Part shown: piece by piece, positions 8,545 through 16,750 of the stretch
Position numbering within the stretch: position 1 is the stretch's first letter
Layout: each line of letters opens with the position of its first letter
Source of the DNA: Pirellula staleyi DSM 6068
Lineage (GTDB): Bacteria > Planctomycetota > Planctomycetia > Pirellulales > Pirellulaceae
Direction: 5' to 3'
Assembly: GCF_000025185.1 (NCBI RefSeq)
Contig: NC_013720.1
Location: forward strand, 3,410,001 to 3,474,000
DNA length: 64,000 bases
Notes under the pieces: generated by a model
What the model was told of the DNA's origin: nothing
Seen by the model: only the letters and a program-made list of their open reading frames with translations
Database searches by the model: none
Made by a program: the position numbers and the translations under genes

Positions 8545-9966
8545 CTACAGCTTCTCGCCACGATAGCTCAAATCGAGCAGTTCCATGGGGTGCATGATCC
8601 GCAGGGTCTCCCCCTCCATTTTCGCTTGCCGCATGATTTGCAGCAGACAGCCAGCATTCCCAGTGACGACGAGCGAGGCACGGGTGCTACGAATGTTCTC
8701 GAGTTTGCGCGCCCCTAGCTTTTCAGCCATTTCGGGCTGAGTGAGGTTATAGGTTCCAGCGGCTCCACAGCAGAGATCGGACTCGGGAAGATCGACGAGC
8801 GTGAGTCCGGGAATCTTTTTCAGCAAAGCCCGAGGCTGTTCACGCACTTTCTGGGCGTGGGCTAAATGGCAGGCGTCGTGATAGGTCGCCGTCACTCGAA
8901 TTTCGCCCGGTGGGGTGATCAGACCAAGCTCAGCAAGGAACTCACTGGCATCGCGCACTTTGCTTGCGAACTGTTGTCGTTGGTCTGTTTTTTCGTCGTG
9001 CCAGTGATGTCCGTAGTCTTTCAGCATGGCACCACAGCCGGCGACATTCGTAATCACGGCATCCACCCCCGAAACGTCGAACGCTTCGAGATTGGTATTC
9101 GCAAATTCGCGTGCGGGGTCACTGCTTCCCGCATGCAGGTGGATTGCTCCGCAGCAAACTTGTTTCTTGGGCACAACCACATCGCAGCCATTCTCTTGCA
9201 GCACCCGCGCTGTGGCCCAGTTGGTTTGGCGAAACAGCACATCACCCACGCAGCCGGTGAAGAGTGCCACGCGTGCGCGTCTGCGTCCCTTGGCGGGAAG
9301 AAACTCGGGAACCTCCAGCAGCGGCTTTTCAAGCGGCGGAAGCATCGTTGCCAAACGACCAAGCTGCGGCGGCAAGAGTCTCCAAAGTCCGGTGGCGATC
9401 ATCAGGCGATCGAGGCCCAGGAGCTGCGCGATACGAGCTGGCAGGAGAGTCTTGCGAAGCCGCTCGGGGTAAGGAAACAACCCAAACAAAATATAGCGGT
9501 GAAACCAGTCGTGCGATTTCGGAGGGGACTGTTCGCTCGAGCATTCGCTATCCATCGCGATGCGAAACGGCTCGATGAGCTTGCCGTATTGCACACCGCT
9601 GGGGCAAGCAGTTTCGCACCCACGGCAGTCGAGGCAAAGTTCAAGATGCTTGCGCACTTCAGGTGCCAGTTCAAGGCGACCATCGGTAACCGCGCGCATC
9701 AAATAAATCCGTCCGCGTGGGCTATCGTTTTCGTTGCCAGTCTCGAGATAGGTCGGGCACGATGCGGTGCAAAGCCCGCAGTGAACGCAGTCGAGGAACA
9801 ACTCGTAGTCGATTCCCGAGCCGGGATTCTTCTTCGTGGCGAGCATCGGGAGCGCAAGAGAGTCGCTCGCCGCTTTGCTGGCGGAAGGAGTCGATGCAGT
9901 TTTCGTGGGAGGCGACATATTAGGTAAAACTTCGTCGGTAGTGGGCTGGCGAAGTGTTGGTTGCAA
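8545..9966 (-). CDS. glcF: Glycolate oxidase-type iron-sulfur subunit
   Basis: Electron-transfer subunit that passes electrons from the GlcD/GlcE flavoproteins to the respiratory chain. Two 4Fe-4S ferredoxin motifs are clear: CVHCGLCTASCP and CLDCRGCETACP. Two CCG domains follow, marked by VCCGAIHLHAG and DLCCGAAGTYN, as in GlcF and heterodisulfide reductase-type subunits. The start is uncertain: the frame opens with TTG at 9966 and an ATG lies at 9918; the first ~55 residues are low-complexity Ser/Thr/Pro and outside the conserved core. Last gene of the glcD-glcE-glcF order and about 55 bp after glcE. Confidence 0.92.
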   Translation of the reverse strand: MQPTLRQPTTDEVLPNMSPPTKTASTPSASKAASDSLALPMLATKKNPGSGIDYELFLDCVHCGLCTASCPTYLETGNENDSPRGRIYLMRAVTDGRLELAPEVRKHLELCLDCRGCETACPSGVQYGKLIEPFRIAMDSECSSEQSPPKSHDWFHRYILFGLFPYPERLRKTLLPARIAQLLGLDRLMIATGLWRLLPPQLGRLATMLPPLEKPLLEVPEFLPAKGRRRARVALFTGCVGDVLFRQTNWATARVLQENGCDVVVPKKQVCCGAIHLHAGSSDPAREFANTNLEAFDVSGVDAVITNVAGCGAMLKDYGHHWHDEKTDQRQQFASKVRDASEFLAELGLITPPGEIRVTATYHDACHLAHAQKVREQPRALLKKIPGLTLVDLPESDLCCGAAGTYNLTQPEMAEKLGARKLENIRSTRASLVVTGNAGCLLQIMRQAKMEGETLRIMHPMELLDLSYRGEKL

Positions 9967-10020
9967 CGGAGGTTTTCGAACTTGAAGAATAGCTTCTCGG
10001 AGGACTCGCAGGGAAAAGAA

Positions 10021-11280
10021 TCAGCTCTCGCTTCGAAAAATAAATCGACCGCGATTGAGCAGATCTCCGGGGTCAAACTCCCGCTTGATGGCAGTCGAGA
10101 TCGCGAGGACTGGCTGCGGAATGGCAAACACGCTGCGCTGCGTCATTTCACTCTGCGAAGGATTGGAGAGGACCACCAAACTGCCAACACTGGCAGCTAC
10201 TTCCGCTTGGAGCCTCCCCACGACCGCGCGCGAAATCCCGCTGCTCGGAAACTCCGAGAATCGAAGCACCAGGATTCCACTTTGGGCATGCGAGACGACC
10301 GAGACCTGCGGATCGACTTGTTCGGCCGACGCAATGATCGCCGTCACCACGCTAGGGCGGAGGCTGGCTTTAAGCACCAAGGGGGAACTTGTCGCTGCGG
10401 GAAACTCGACCATGCGCGACACCAACGCTGCTGTGTCGTCGATCACTATCGAATCGCCTATGCCGGCCGAACGCCACTCACTTTGTAGCTGCGTGGTCAT
10501 CCACTCCACTTCACGATTCGTTCCCTCCAGGAGTGCCGCAAGGGCGGTTTCGCAGCCGCGCGATTTAGCGAGCGGCGCGAGTGCGGGATCTTGAGCCCAC
10601 GCCGGTCCACGCAGCAGTTCCACCGCCAAAGGACGCGACTTCGAATGCACCATCTTCGCGAGTAGATCGTCAGCGACCTCCAATGTTTTGGGGGAGCAAA
10701 CCACCCACTTCGAGCATTCGGGAATCGGCTGCAATTTGAACGTGGCACTGGTGATCACGGCCAGTGTTCCGAGCGAACCGGTCAGCAGTTTGCAAAAGTC
10801 GTAGCCTGCAACATTCTTCACAACACGCCCACCACCGTGGAACAATTTGCCATGCCCATCCACAGCGGCGATGCCAATCACATGATCGCGCAGCAGTCCA
10901 CATCCGAGTCGACGTGGGCCATTAAAGTTCGTCGCCAGCACACCTCCTACGGTCGCCTCGGCAGCACTCGGTACGTCGACCGGAAGCCGCTGATTTTCCT
11001 GCGCAAGTGTCGTGACGAGCGTTTGCCATCTCAGCCCCGCTTCCACCGTGATGGTCATATCGCGCGCGGGATAGTCGATCACTTTCGACATGCCCGTTAG
11101 ATCCAAACCGATACCTCGATGCTTGGCCGGTAAACCAAAATCGAGGCTGGTTTGGCCACCCAGGGGATAGATCGGCGTGCGCGTCGCCAGCGCATCGCGC
11201 ACTACCCTCTGCACGTCACTCTCCAAGGTGGGAGCGGTGATGGTATCGAGCGGTAGGGGAGAGGTAGTAGTGCGAGTCAC
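10021..11280 (-). CDS. glcE: Glycolate oxidase FAD-binding subunit
   Basis: A PCMH-type (vanillyl-alcohol oxidase fold) FAD-binding protein of 419 residues. Residues ~35-200 carry the FAD-binding half (PLGGQTSLDFG, then VGGVLATNFNGPRRLGCG and GRVVKNVAGYDFCKLLTGS), which matches GlcE. The C-terminal part is divergent, as is normal for this short subunit compared with GlcD. It lies 83 bp downstream of glcD and 54 bp upstream of glcF on the same strand, so the three subunits are probably cotranscribed and form one membrane-associated complex oxidising glycolate or a related 2-hydroxyacid. Confidence 0.9.
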   Translation of the reverse strand: MTRTTTSPLPLDTITAPTLESDVQRVVRDALATRTPIYPLGGQTSLDFGLPAKHRGIGLDLTGMSKVIDYPARDMTITVEAGLRWQTLVTTLAQENQRLPVDVPSAAEATVGGVLATNFNGPRRLGCGLLRDHVIGIAAVDGHGKLFHGGGRVVKNVAGYDFCKLLTGSLGTLAVITSATFKLQPIPECSKWVVCSPKTLEVADDLLAKMVHSKSRPLAVELLRGPAWAQDPALAPLAKSRGCETALAALLEGTNREVEWMTTQLQSEWRSAGIGDSIVIDDTAALVSRMVEFPAATSSPLVLKASLRPSVVTAIIASAEQVDPQVSVVSHAQSGILVLRFSEFPSSGISRAVVGRLQAEVAASVGSLVVLSNPSQSEMTQRSVFAIPQPVLAISTAIKREFDPGDLLNRGRFIFRSES

Positions 11281-11363
11281 GGGAGAGGTTGCTCAGGTTC
11301 AAGGTGTCAGCAAGTCGGTGAAACGATCCGAGTGAGTTCGCTTAGCAGAATGTCTTGCGAGGT

Positions 11364-12803
11364 TCACATCGCGGCATGTCGTCCGGGATGCTTTTGCTCC
11401 ATCCCACAACCTCCGGCGGTCGGCAGCAGCTTTTGGGGACTTAGGTTCCCTCGTGGATTAAGGGCGACACGCAGCTGCGTCATCGCAGCGAGATCATCGG
11501 GGGTGAACATCTTGTCCATGAAGCCGATTTTCTCCACGCCGATACCATGTTCGCCCGTCACACTCCCCCCGAGGCGAAGGCACTCTTCGAGGATTTCATC
11601 GCTCGCCAGGAGCACACGTTTCACTTGCTCGGCGTTACGTTCGTCGAATAGCAAAATGGGATGCAAGTTGCCATCGCCCGCGTGAAATACGTTGACGATT
11701 TTCAGATCGTAGCGGGCACCGATCTCGCGAATTTTACGAAGCATTTGTGGCAATTTTGTGCGTGGCACCACACCATCTTGCGTGCAATAGCTCGGGCTCA
11801 ATCGGCCAATAGCGCCAAACGCTTGCTTGCGTGCTTTCCATAGTTTTTGTCGCTGGGCTGTATCACTTGCCAGACGGACTTCCCGCGCGCCGGAGGCTTT
11901 GCAAATCGACACAATCCGCTCTTGCTGCTCATCGAGCCCCGCTTCAATACCGTCGACTTCGATCAGCAGAATCGCTTCCGCATCGAGTGGAAATCCAAAG
12001 TGAAACGCATCTTCGAGGGCAGCGAGGATTCCCTGATCCATCATCTCGAGCGCCGCGGGAACGATCCCTGCGCCGATGATTTCACTAATCGCACTCGTCG
12101 CATCGTCGACTGATTCGAAAATGCCGAGCATCGTGCGATACCCTTGTGGATCGGGGGTAATGCGAACCCACACCTTGGTAACGATCGCGAGTGTCCCTTC
12201 GCTCCCCACCAGAGCACCGACGAGATCGAGCCCTGCTGGTTCTTCGGTCGGGCCACCCACCGTCACGATACTTCCGTCGGCCAGAACGCACTCAAGCCCC
12301 AGCACATGGTTCACTGTCACCCCATATTTCAGCGTGTGAGGGCCGCCGCTATTCGTGGCCACATTGCCACCGATGGTGCACGCTCCCTGACTCGATGGGT
12401 CGGGCGCGTAGTGAAAGCCAGAACCTTTGAGTTTGGCTGTGAGCCAGGCATTCACGACACCAGGTTCGACGATTGCAAAGCGATCGCGAAAGTTGATCTC
12501 GAGAATCTCTTTCATCCGCGTGAGGACGATCATCACCCCGCCGCCAACCGGCAGGCATCCGCCGGCAAGCGAAGTCCCAGCACCACGAGGCAAGAAGGGG
12601 ATGTCCATCGTGTTGCAGATTTTTACGATGGCCGAAATGTCCGTCGCATTCCGAGGAAAAACAACCACATCGGGACTGTTCTTCTCGATCACAAATCCGT
12701 CGCACTCGTACACCAGCAGATCGCAGCCCTGAGCCAGCACGCGCTCGCTGCCGACGATGTTTCGCAGCTGATCGACAAGCAGTTGTTTTTTGGCGATGAC
12801 CAT
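11364..12803 (-). CDS. glcD: Glycolate oxidase catalytic FAD subunit
   Basis: The larger flavoprotein subunit, 479 residues, full length for GlcD. The FAD-binding PCMH domain is at the N-terminus (FLPRGAGTSLAGGCLP, then QGACTIGGNVATNSGGPHTL) and the FAD-linked oxidase C-terminal domain ends with the conserved HAGDGNLHP and GSVTGEHGIGVEK motifs. The same fold includes D-lactate and D-2-hydroxyglutarate dehydrogenases, so the substrate is not certain; the accompanying glcE and glcF argue for glycolate oxidation. The ATG at 12803 is at the expected family start. The last 12 residues are a divergent tail. Confidence 0.93.
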   Translation of the reverse strand: MVIAKKQLLVDQLRNIVGSERVLAQGCDLLVYECDGFVIEKNSPDVVVFPRNATDISAIVKICNTMDIPFLPRGAGTSLAGGCLPVGGGVMIVLTRMKEILEINFRDRFAIVEPGVVNAWLTAKLKGSGFHYAPDPSSQGACTIGGNVATNSGGPHTLKYGVTVNHVLGLECVLADGSIVTVGGPTEEPAGLDLVGALVGSEGTLAIVTKVWVRITPDPQGYRTMLGIFESVDDATSAISEIIGAGIVPAALEMMDQGILAALEDAFHFGFPLDAEAILLIEVDGIEAGLDEQQERIVSICKASGAREVRLASDTAQRQKLWKARKQAFGAIGRLSPSYCTQDGVVPRTKLPQMLRKIREIGARYDLKIVNVFHAGDGNLHPILLFDERNAEQVKRVLLASDEILEECLRLGGSVTGEHGIGVEKIGFMDKMFTPDDLAAMTQLRVALNPRGNLSPQKLLPTAGGCGMEQKHPGRHAAM

Positions 12804-12959
12804 GAGAGATGCTGGAGAGCTGGTCGGTTAGTTAGGTAAGAAAAGGTGCGAGCGGGCTGGAGAGCCCGACGCACGGGTCCTGATTATAGATCGAAGCGAG
12901 CACGCTTCCAGCCGACGAGTGTCGTGATCTTCCCAGCGGAAGAGCGTGGCGCGAACCGG

Positions 12960-14195
12960 TTAGTCTGTTTTTTCCAGTTCATCCACCACTTGCTGTCCGA
13001 TTTGCAGCGCTGCAGTTGCGGCGGGGGAGGGGGCATTCAGTACATGCACCATCCGTCCCGATCGCTGAATCACAAAGTCATCGACAATCATTCCATCGGG
13101 CGCGACAGCCTGCGCTCGCACTCCTGCCGGGGCAACGTGCAGGTGCTGCTCGCGAATTTCTGGGACGAGTCGCGATAGAGCCCGAACAAACGCACGTTTG
13201 CTGAGTGAACGCCAGAATTCTCCGGCACCCATGCGCCAGTGCTTCGTTGCAAGCCGAAGAAACCCGCCGTACGTGAGTGTTTCAGCAAGATCCGCGAGGT
13301 TGATGTCGAGCATCCTGTACCCTTCGCGCGCGAAGGCCAGCACGGCGTTGGGGCCACACTCCACTCCCCCTTGAATCATCCGCGTGAAGTGCACTCCCAG
13401 GAACGGAAACGAGGGATCGGGCACCGGATAAATCAGCCCCTTCACTAAATGTTCGGCAGCTGGGGTGAGCTCGAAGTATTCGCCACGAAAAGGGACAATT
13501 TTGGCCGATGGTTTCTCACCAGCAGCTCGCGCGATACGGTCACTCTGCAGCCCGGCACAGCCGACCAGTTTCTGGGAACGAAAATCACCCGCTGTCGACT
13601 GGACAGTCACTTCGCCAGCAGAGGTGCGAATATCGGTGACTTGAGCACGCAAAATTACGTCGCCACCCCGCTGCTTAATCAGGGTGGTCAATTTCTCGCA
13701 AACGCCGCGATAATCCACAATTCCGGTCTCGGGAACATGAATCGCAGCGACTCCCGCAACGTGCGGCTCGATCTCGCGGAGCCTAGCGGCGGTGATCATT
13801 TCGCAGCGAACACCGTTTTGCGTTCCACGCTCGAGAATTTTTGCCAGCCGAGGGCGTTCTTCGTCACTGGTGGCGACAATCACTTTGCCGCAAATTTCGT
13901 AAGCCACGCCATGCTCGGCACAGAAGGTTTCGAGCAGCCGCTTTCCGATGCGGCAGTTCGTTGCCTTCAGTGAACCCGGCTTGTAGTAGATCCCCGAGTG
14001 GATCACGCCTGAATTGCGGCCGGTTTGATGAAAGGCCACCGACGCTTCTTTTTCCAGAACGATCACACGCTTATCGGGATGACGATTCTGTAACTGCCAG
14101 GCAGTTGCTAGTCCCACAATGCCGCCACCAACGACGACTACATCGCAGCGGCTGACGCTCGAGGAATGTACGGATGACACCGGGTGACTCGTCAT
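12960..14195 (-). CDS. lhgO: L-2-hydroxyglutarate oxidase
   Basis: An FAD-dependent oxidoreductase of the DAO family, 411 residues from the ATG at 14195. The dinucleotide-binding motif is VVVVGGGIVGLATAWQL near the N-terminus, followed by the LhgO-typical HQTGRNSGVIHSGIYY block and, near the C-terminus, APAGVRAQAVAPDG and NAPSPAATAALQIG. The enzyme oxidises L-2-hydroxyglutarate to 2-oxoglutarate and feeds electrons to quinone. The frame stays open to a GTG at 14279, but family similarity begins at the later ATG. It lies 156 bp upstream of glcD on the same strand, so all four 2-hydroxyacid oxidation genes may be coregulated. Confidence 0.92.
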   Translation of the reverse strand: MTSHPVSSVHSSSVSRCDVVVVGGGIVGLATAWQLQNRHPDKRVIVLEKEASVAFHQTGRNSGVIHSGIYYKPGSLKATNCRIGKRLLETFCAEHGVAYEICGKVIVATSDEERPRLAKILERGTQNGVRCEMITAARLREIEPHVAGVAAIHVPETGIVDYRGVCEKLTTLIKQRGGDVILRAQVTDIRTSAGEVTVQSTAGDFRSQKLVGCAGLQSDRIARAAGEKPSAKIVPFRGEYFELTPAAEHLVKGLIYPVPDPSFPFLGVHFTRMIQGGVECGPNAVLAFAREGYRMLDINLADLAETLTYGGFLRLATKHWRMGAGEFWRSLSKRAFVRALSRLVPEIREQHLHVAPAGVRAQAVAPDGMIVDDFVIQRSGRMVHVLNAPSPAATAALQIGQQVVDELEKTD

Positions 14196-14476
14196 GGTTG
14201 GCAAAGAAGCGAGGCTGAAATTGCGTCGCACTGAGGTGGCGAAACGATGCCGTATTGTAGTCTCACGCACTATGGACACGCGATTTCATCGCTAGCAGAA
14301 AGCGCAAGTCGCTATCTGACAAGGTGTTGCATGGCAGCAAAGTCGCTCTGGTACGACAAGCAGGGGGGCAGTACACTCCCGAGCCAATTCTATTCAGCAT
14401 CGGCACTCCAGAACGGAGTGCGATCGAGCCAACTTTGGGGCTCAGGAGTTGAATCCACGTAGTGGTCGGTCCTTCG

Positions 14477-15478
14477 ATGAGTTCAGACAGTCTCCAGCAA
14501 CAACAGCCGGTTCATCCAGCGCAAAGACGCACAACTCTTCTGCTGCGCTGGTCTACTTGGATCATCGTCGGATGTCTGGTCGCATTGACTCCAGCCTCAG
14601 TACAGGGGCAGTATGCCGCCGGAGATCCCGAAGTCCTTGGTGGAGAACTCGCCGGACCGGGCGAATATCTCGATCTCGACTGGTATCTCGCTCAAGGGGG
14701 CGAACTGGGGCCCTCCGAACCATGGTCGCTGCAGTTGCTGCCCGAGGGAATCATCTACAAACCGTATCTCGCGAGCACGAAAGAGTCGCGACTTGCGGCA
14801 ACGATTGTCAGCACGACCAAGCAAGGGACCAATTGGGATGCAACTCTCGGTGGTCGAATCGGGCTCGCGAGGCTCGGAACCGAAAACGAAGTTCTGCCGG
14901 AAGGTTGGCAGCTGGATGTGGAAGGTTCTGCACAAGTTCGCTTAAATCTCTCCGAAAATGTAGATGTGCAGAGCGTCGATTTTCGGGCAGGTTTGCCACT
15001 GACCTACGGGGTCGGACCGCACCGGATGAAGTTTGCTTACTACCACCTGAGCGCTCACATCGGCGATGAGTATCTGTTTGCTAACCCCGGCACGCCGCGA
15101 CAGAATTTTGCACGTGATGCCCTCGTACTTGGCTACGCACGTTATTTTTCGCCAGAGTTTCGCGCTTATGGCGAAATGGGCTGGGCGTTTTACTCCATCG
15201 AGAGCGAACCGTGGGAGTTCCAGTTCGGCGTCGATTATTCCCCATCGATGGCAACCGGATTTCAGGGGAGTCCCTTCTTTGGCGTGAATGGGCACCTGCG
15301 ACAAGAACTCGACTACAGCGGCACGCTTTCCGTGCAAGCAGGCTGGGCTTGGCGTGGGGATGAGACTGGGCATCTGCTGCGAGCCGGACTTCAGTATTAC
15401 AACGGTGCCAGTAGCCAGTTTGCGTTCTATCGCCGCTTTGAAGAGCAAATTGGCTTTGGCCTCTGGTATGACTATTAA
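14477..15478 (+). CDS. DUF1207 family exported protein (probable outer-membrane protein)
   Basis: A 333-residue protein with an N-terminal hydrophobic signal (TWIIVGCLVALTPASVQG), then about 290 residues rich in alternating hydrophobic and aromatic residues and ending in the aromatic FGLWYDY, as expected for an outer-membrane beta-barrel. Segments such as LPEGIIYKPYLASTKESRLA and LVLGYARYFSPEFRAYGEMG match what I recall of DUF1207, a family common in planctomycetes with no assigned function. The frame opens with GTG at 14462; I choose the ATG at 14477 because it gives a normal signal-peptide n-region. It is divergent from lhgO and 61 bp upstream of tsaD. Confidence 0.8.
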   Translation: MSSDSLQQQQPVHPAQRRTTLLLRWSTWIIVGCLVALTPASVQGQYAAGDPEVLGGELAGPGEYLDLDWYLAQGGELGPSEPWSLQLLPEGIIYKPYLASTKESRLAATIVSTTKQGTNWDATLGGRIGLARLGTENEVLPEGWQLDVEGSAQVRLNLSENVDVQSVDFRAGLPLTYGVGPHRMKFAYYHLSAHIGDEYLFANPGTPRQNFARDALVLGYARYFSPEFRAYGEMGWAFYSIESEPWEFQFGVDYSPSMATGFQGSPFFGVNGHLRQELDYSGTLSVQAGWAWRGDETGHLLRAGLQYYNGASSQFAFYRRFEEQIGFGLWYDY

Positions 15479-15539
15479 ATCGAGCGGAAACCGCTGATGC
15501 ACCCGGCGATTGCGCGGGTCGGTCGTCAAAAGCAGCTAG

Positions 15540-16610
15540 ATGGCGTACGATTCTACTACTATGAATCTGCCATCTAGTTCGTCTCTCAAGTATCTCCTGA
15601 CGATCGAAACGACGTGCGACGAAACCGCAGCGGCGGTGATCACCGATGGGCTCGAGGTGAGAAGTTCAGTGGTCTCATCGCAGGCCAAATTGCACGAGAA
15701 GTTTGCCGGAGTGGTTCCGGAAATTGCAGCTCGCGCTCATCTCGAGAGCATCTTGCCGGTGCTCGATGAAACGGTGAAGTCGGCCGGCATTTCGCTCGCG
15801 CAGATTGATGCCATTGCTGTCGCGACTACACCGGGACTTGCAGGATCGCTTTTGGTCGGGCTGATCGCGGCCAAGACCTTGGCAGTCGTGCTCCGCAAGC
15901 CACTCCTGGCGGTGAATCATCTGCATGCTCATATCTACGCTTGCCAAATGTCGGCCGGACGCAACGTGTTTCCATGCGTCGGGCTAATTGTGAGCGGTGG
16001 ACATACGAGCCTCTATCGATGTGCGGGGCCGAGTGAGTTCGAATTTCTCGGCGGCACGATCGATGATGCTGCGGGCGAAGCGTTCGACAAAGTAGCGGCG
16101 ATGCTCGGGCTTTCGTATCCCGGTGGGCCGAGTATTTCGGCGGCTGCTCTTACCGGGAATCCCAAGGCCTACACCTTTCCGCGAGGACTCGCGGGGAAAC
16201 AGCGTCCCTTTGATTTCAGCTTCAGCGGACTGAAGACAGCTGTTCGTTATGCCATTTGCGGACCTGGAAAGCCCCTGGAATCGGCAGCTCCGCTTACGCC
16301 ACAGCAGGTGGCTGATTTAGCCGCGAGCTTCCAAGCAGCGGTGGTGGATAGCATCGCCGACAAAACAATGCGAGCGCTCCGTGAAACGAGACTCCGGCAA
16401 CTCTGCGTGGGTGGTGGCGTGGCGGCTAACGCGGCACTTCGCGAGCGGCTGAAGCGAGAGACTTCGAAGATCGGAGTGGCGCTCGAGATTGCACCGCTGG
16501 AGATGTGCACCGACAACGCCATCATGGGAGCGATTGCTTGGGAGCGTTATCACGCAGGTAAGTTCGAAACCCTCGAGCTCGATATCACGCCAGGGCTCGT
16601 GCGAGGTTAG
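15540..16610 (+). CDS. tsaD: tRNA N6-adenosine threonylcarbamoyltransferase
   Basis: Transfers the threonylcarbamoyl group from TC-AMP to A37 of ANN-decoding tRNAs, with TsaB and TsaE. At 356 residues it is full length. It has the ASKHA ATPase fold with LLTIETTCDETAAAV at the start, the metal-binding HxxxH in NHLHAH (His127/His131), SGGHTSLY and the C-terminal GGVAANAALRERL and DNAIMGAIAW motifs. The partner genes tsaB/tsaE are not in the window. A bidirectional terminator follows 62 bp after the stop. Confidence 0.95.
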   Translation: MAYDSTTMNLPSSSSLKYLLTIETTCDETAAAVITDGLEVRSSVVSSQAKLHEKFAGVVPEIAARAHLESILPVLDETVKSAGISLAQIDAIAVATTPGLAGSLLVGLIAAKTLAVVLRKPLLAVNHLHAHIYACQMSAGRNVFPCVGLIVSGGHTSLYRCAGPSEFEFLGGTIDDAAGEAFDKVAAMLGLSYPGGPSISAAALTGNPKAYTFPRGLAGKQRPFDFSFSGLKTAVRYAICGPGKPLESAAPLTPQQVADLAASFQAAVVDSIADKTMRALRETRLRQLCVGGGVAANAALRERLKRETSKIGVALEIAPLEMCTDNAIMGAIAWERYHAGKFETLELDITPGLVRG

Positions 16611-16671
16611 CAGCGGTTGTTGAATCAGCTCGGCTAATCAGGCTCTCTTGCCCGTCCGTGTCAAGACAACG

Positions 16672-16712
16672 AAAAAGGGCTCTACCGCTGAACGGTAGAG
16701 CCCTTCGTTTTG
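16672..16712. terminator. Bidirectional intrinsic terminator between tsaD and the VWA gene
   Basis: A perfect 13-bp stem (16675-16687 with 16693-16705) closes a 5-base loop. It is flanked by A-rich sequence on the left and CGTTTTG on the right, so it can stop transcription from tsaD (+) and from the convergent VWA gene (-). Confidence 0.88.
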
Positions 16713-16750
16713 CTTTAAACAAACGGTTCAGGCTGAGCTGTGATGCTGGC

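Noticed and set aside
8866-9927. 353-codon plus-strand frame opposite glcF
   Set aside because: Shadow of glcF, whose ferredoxin and CCG motifs are clear.
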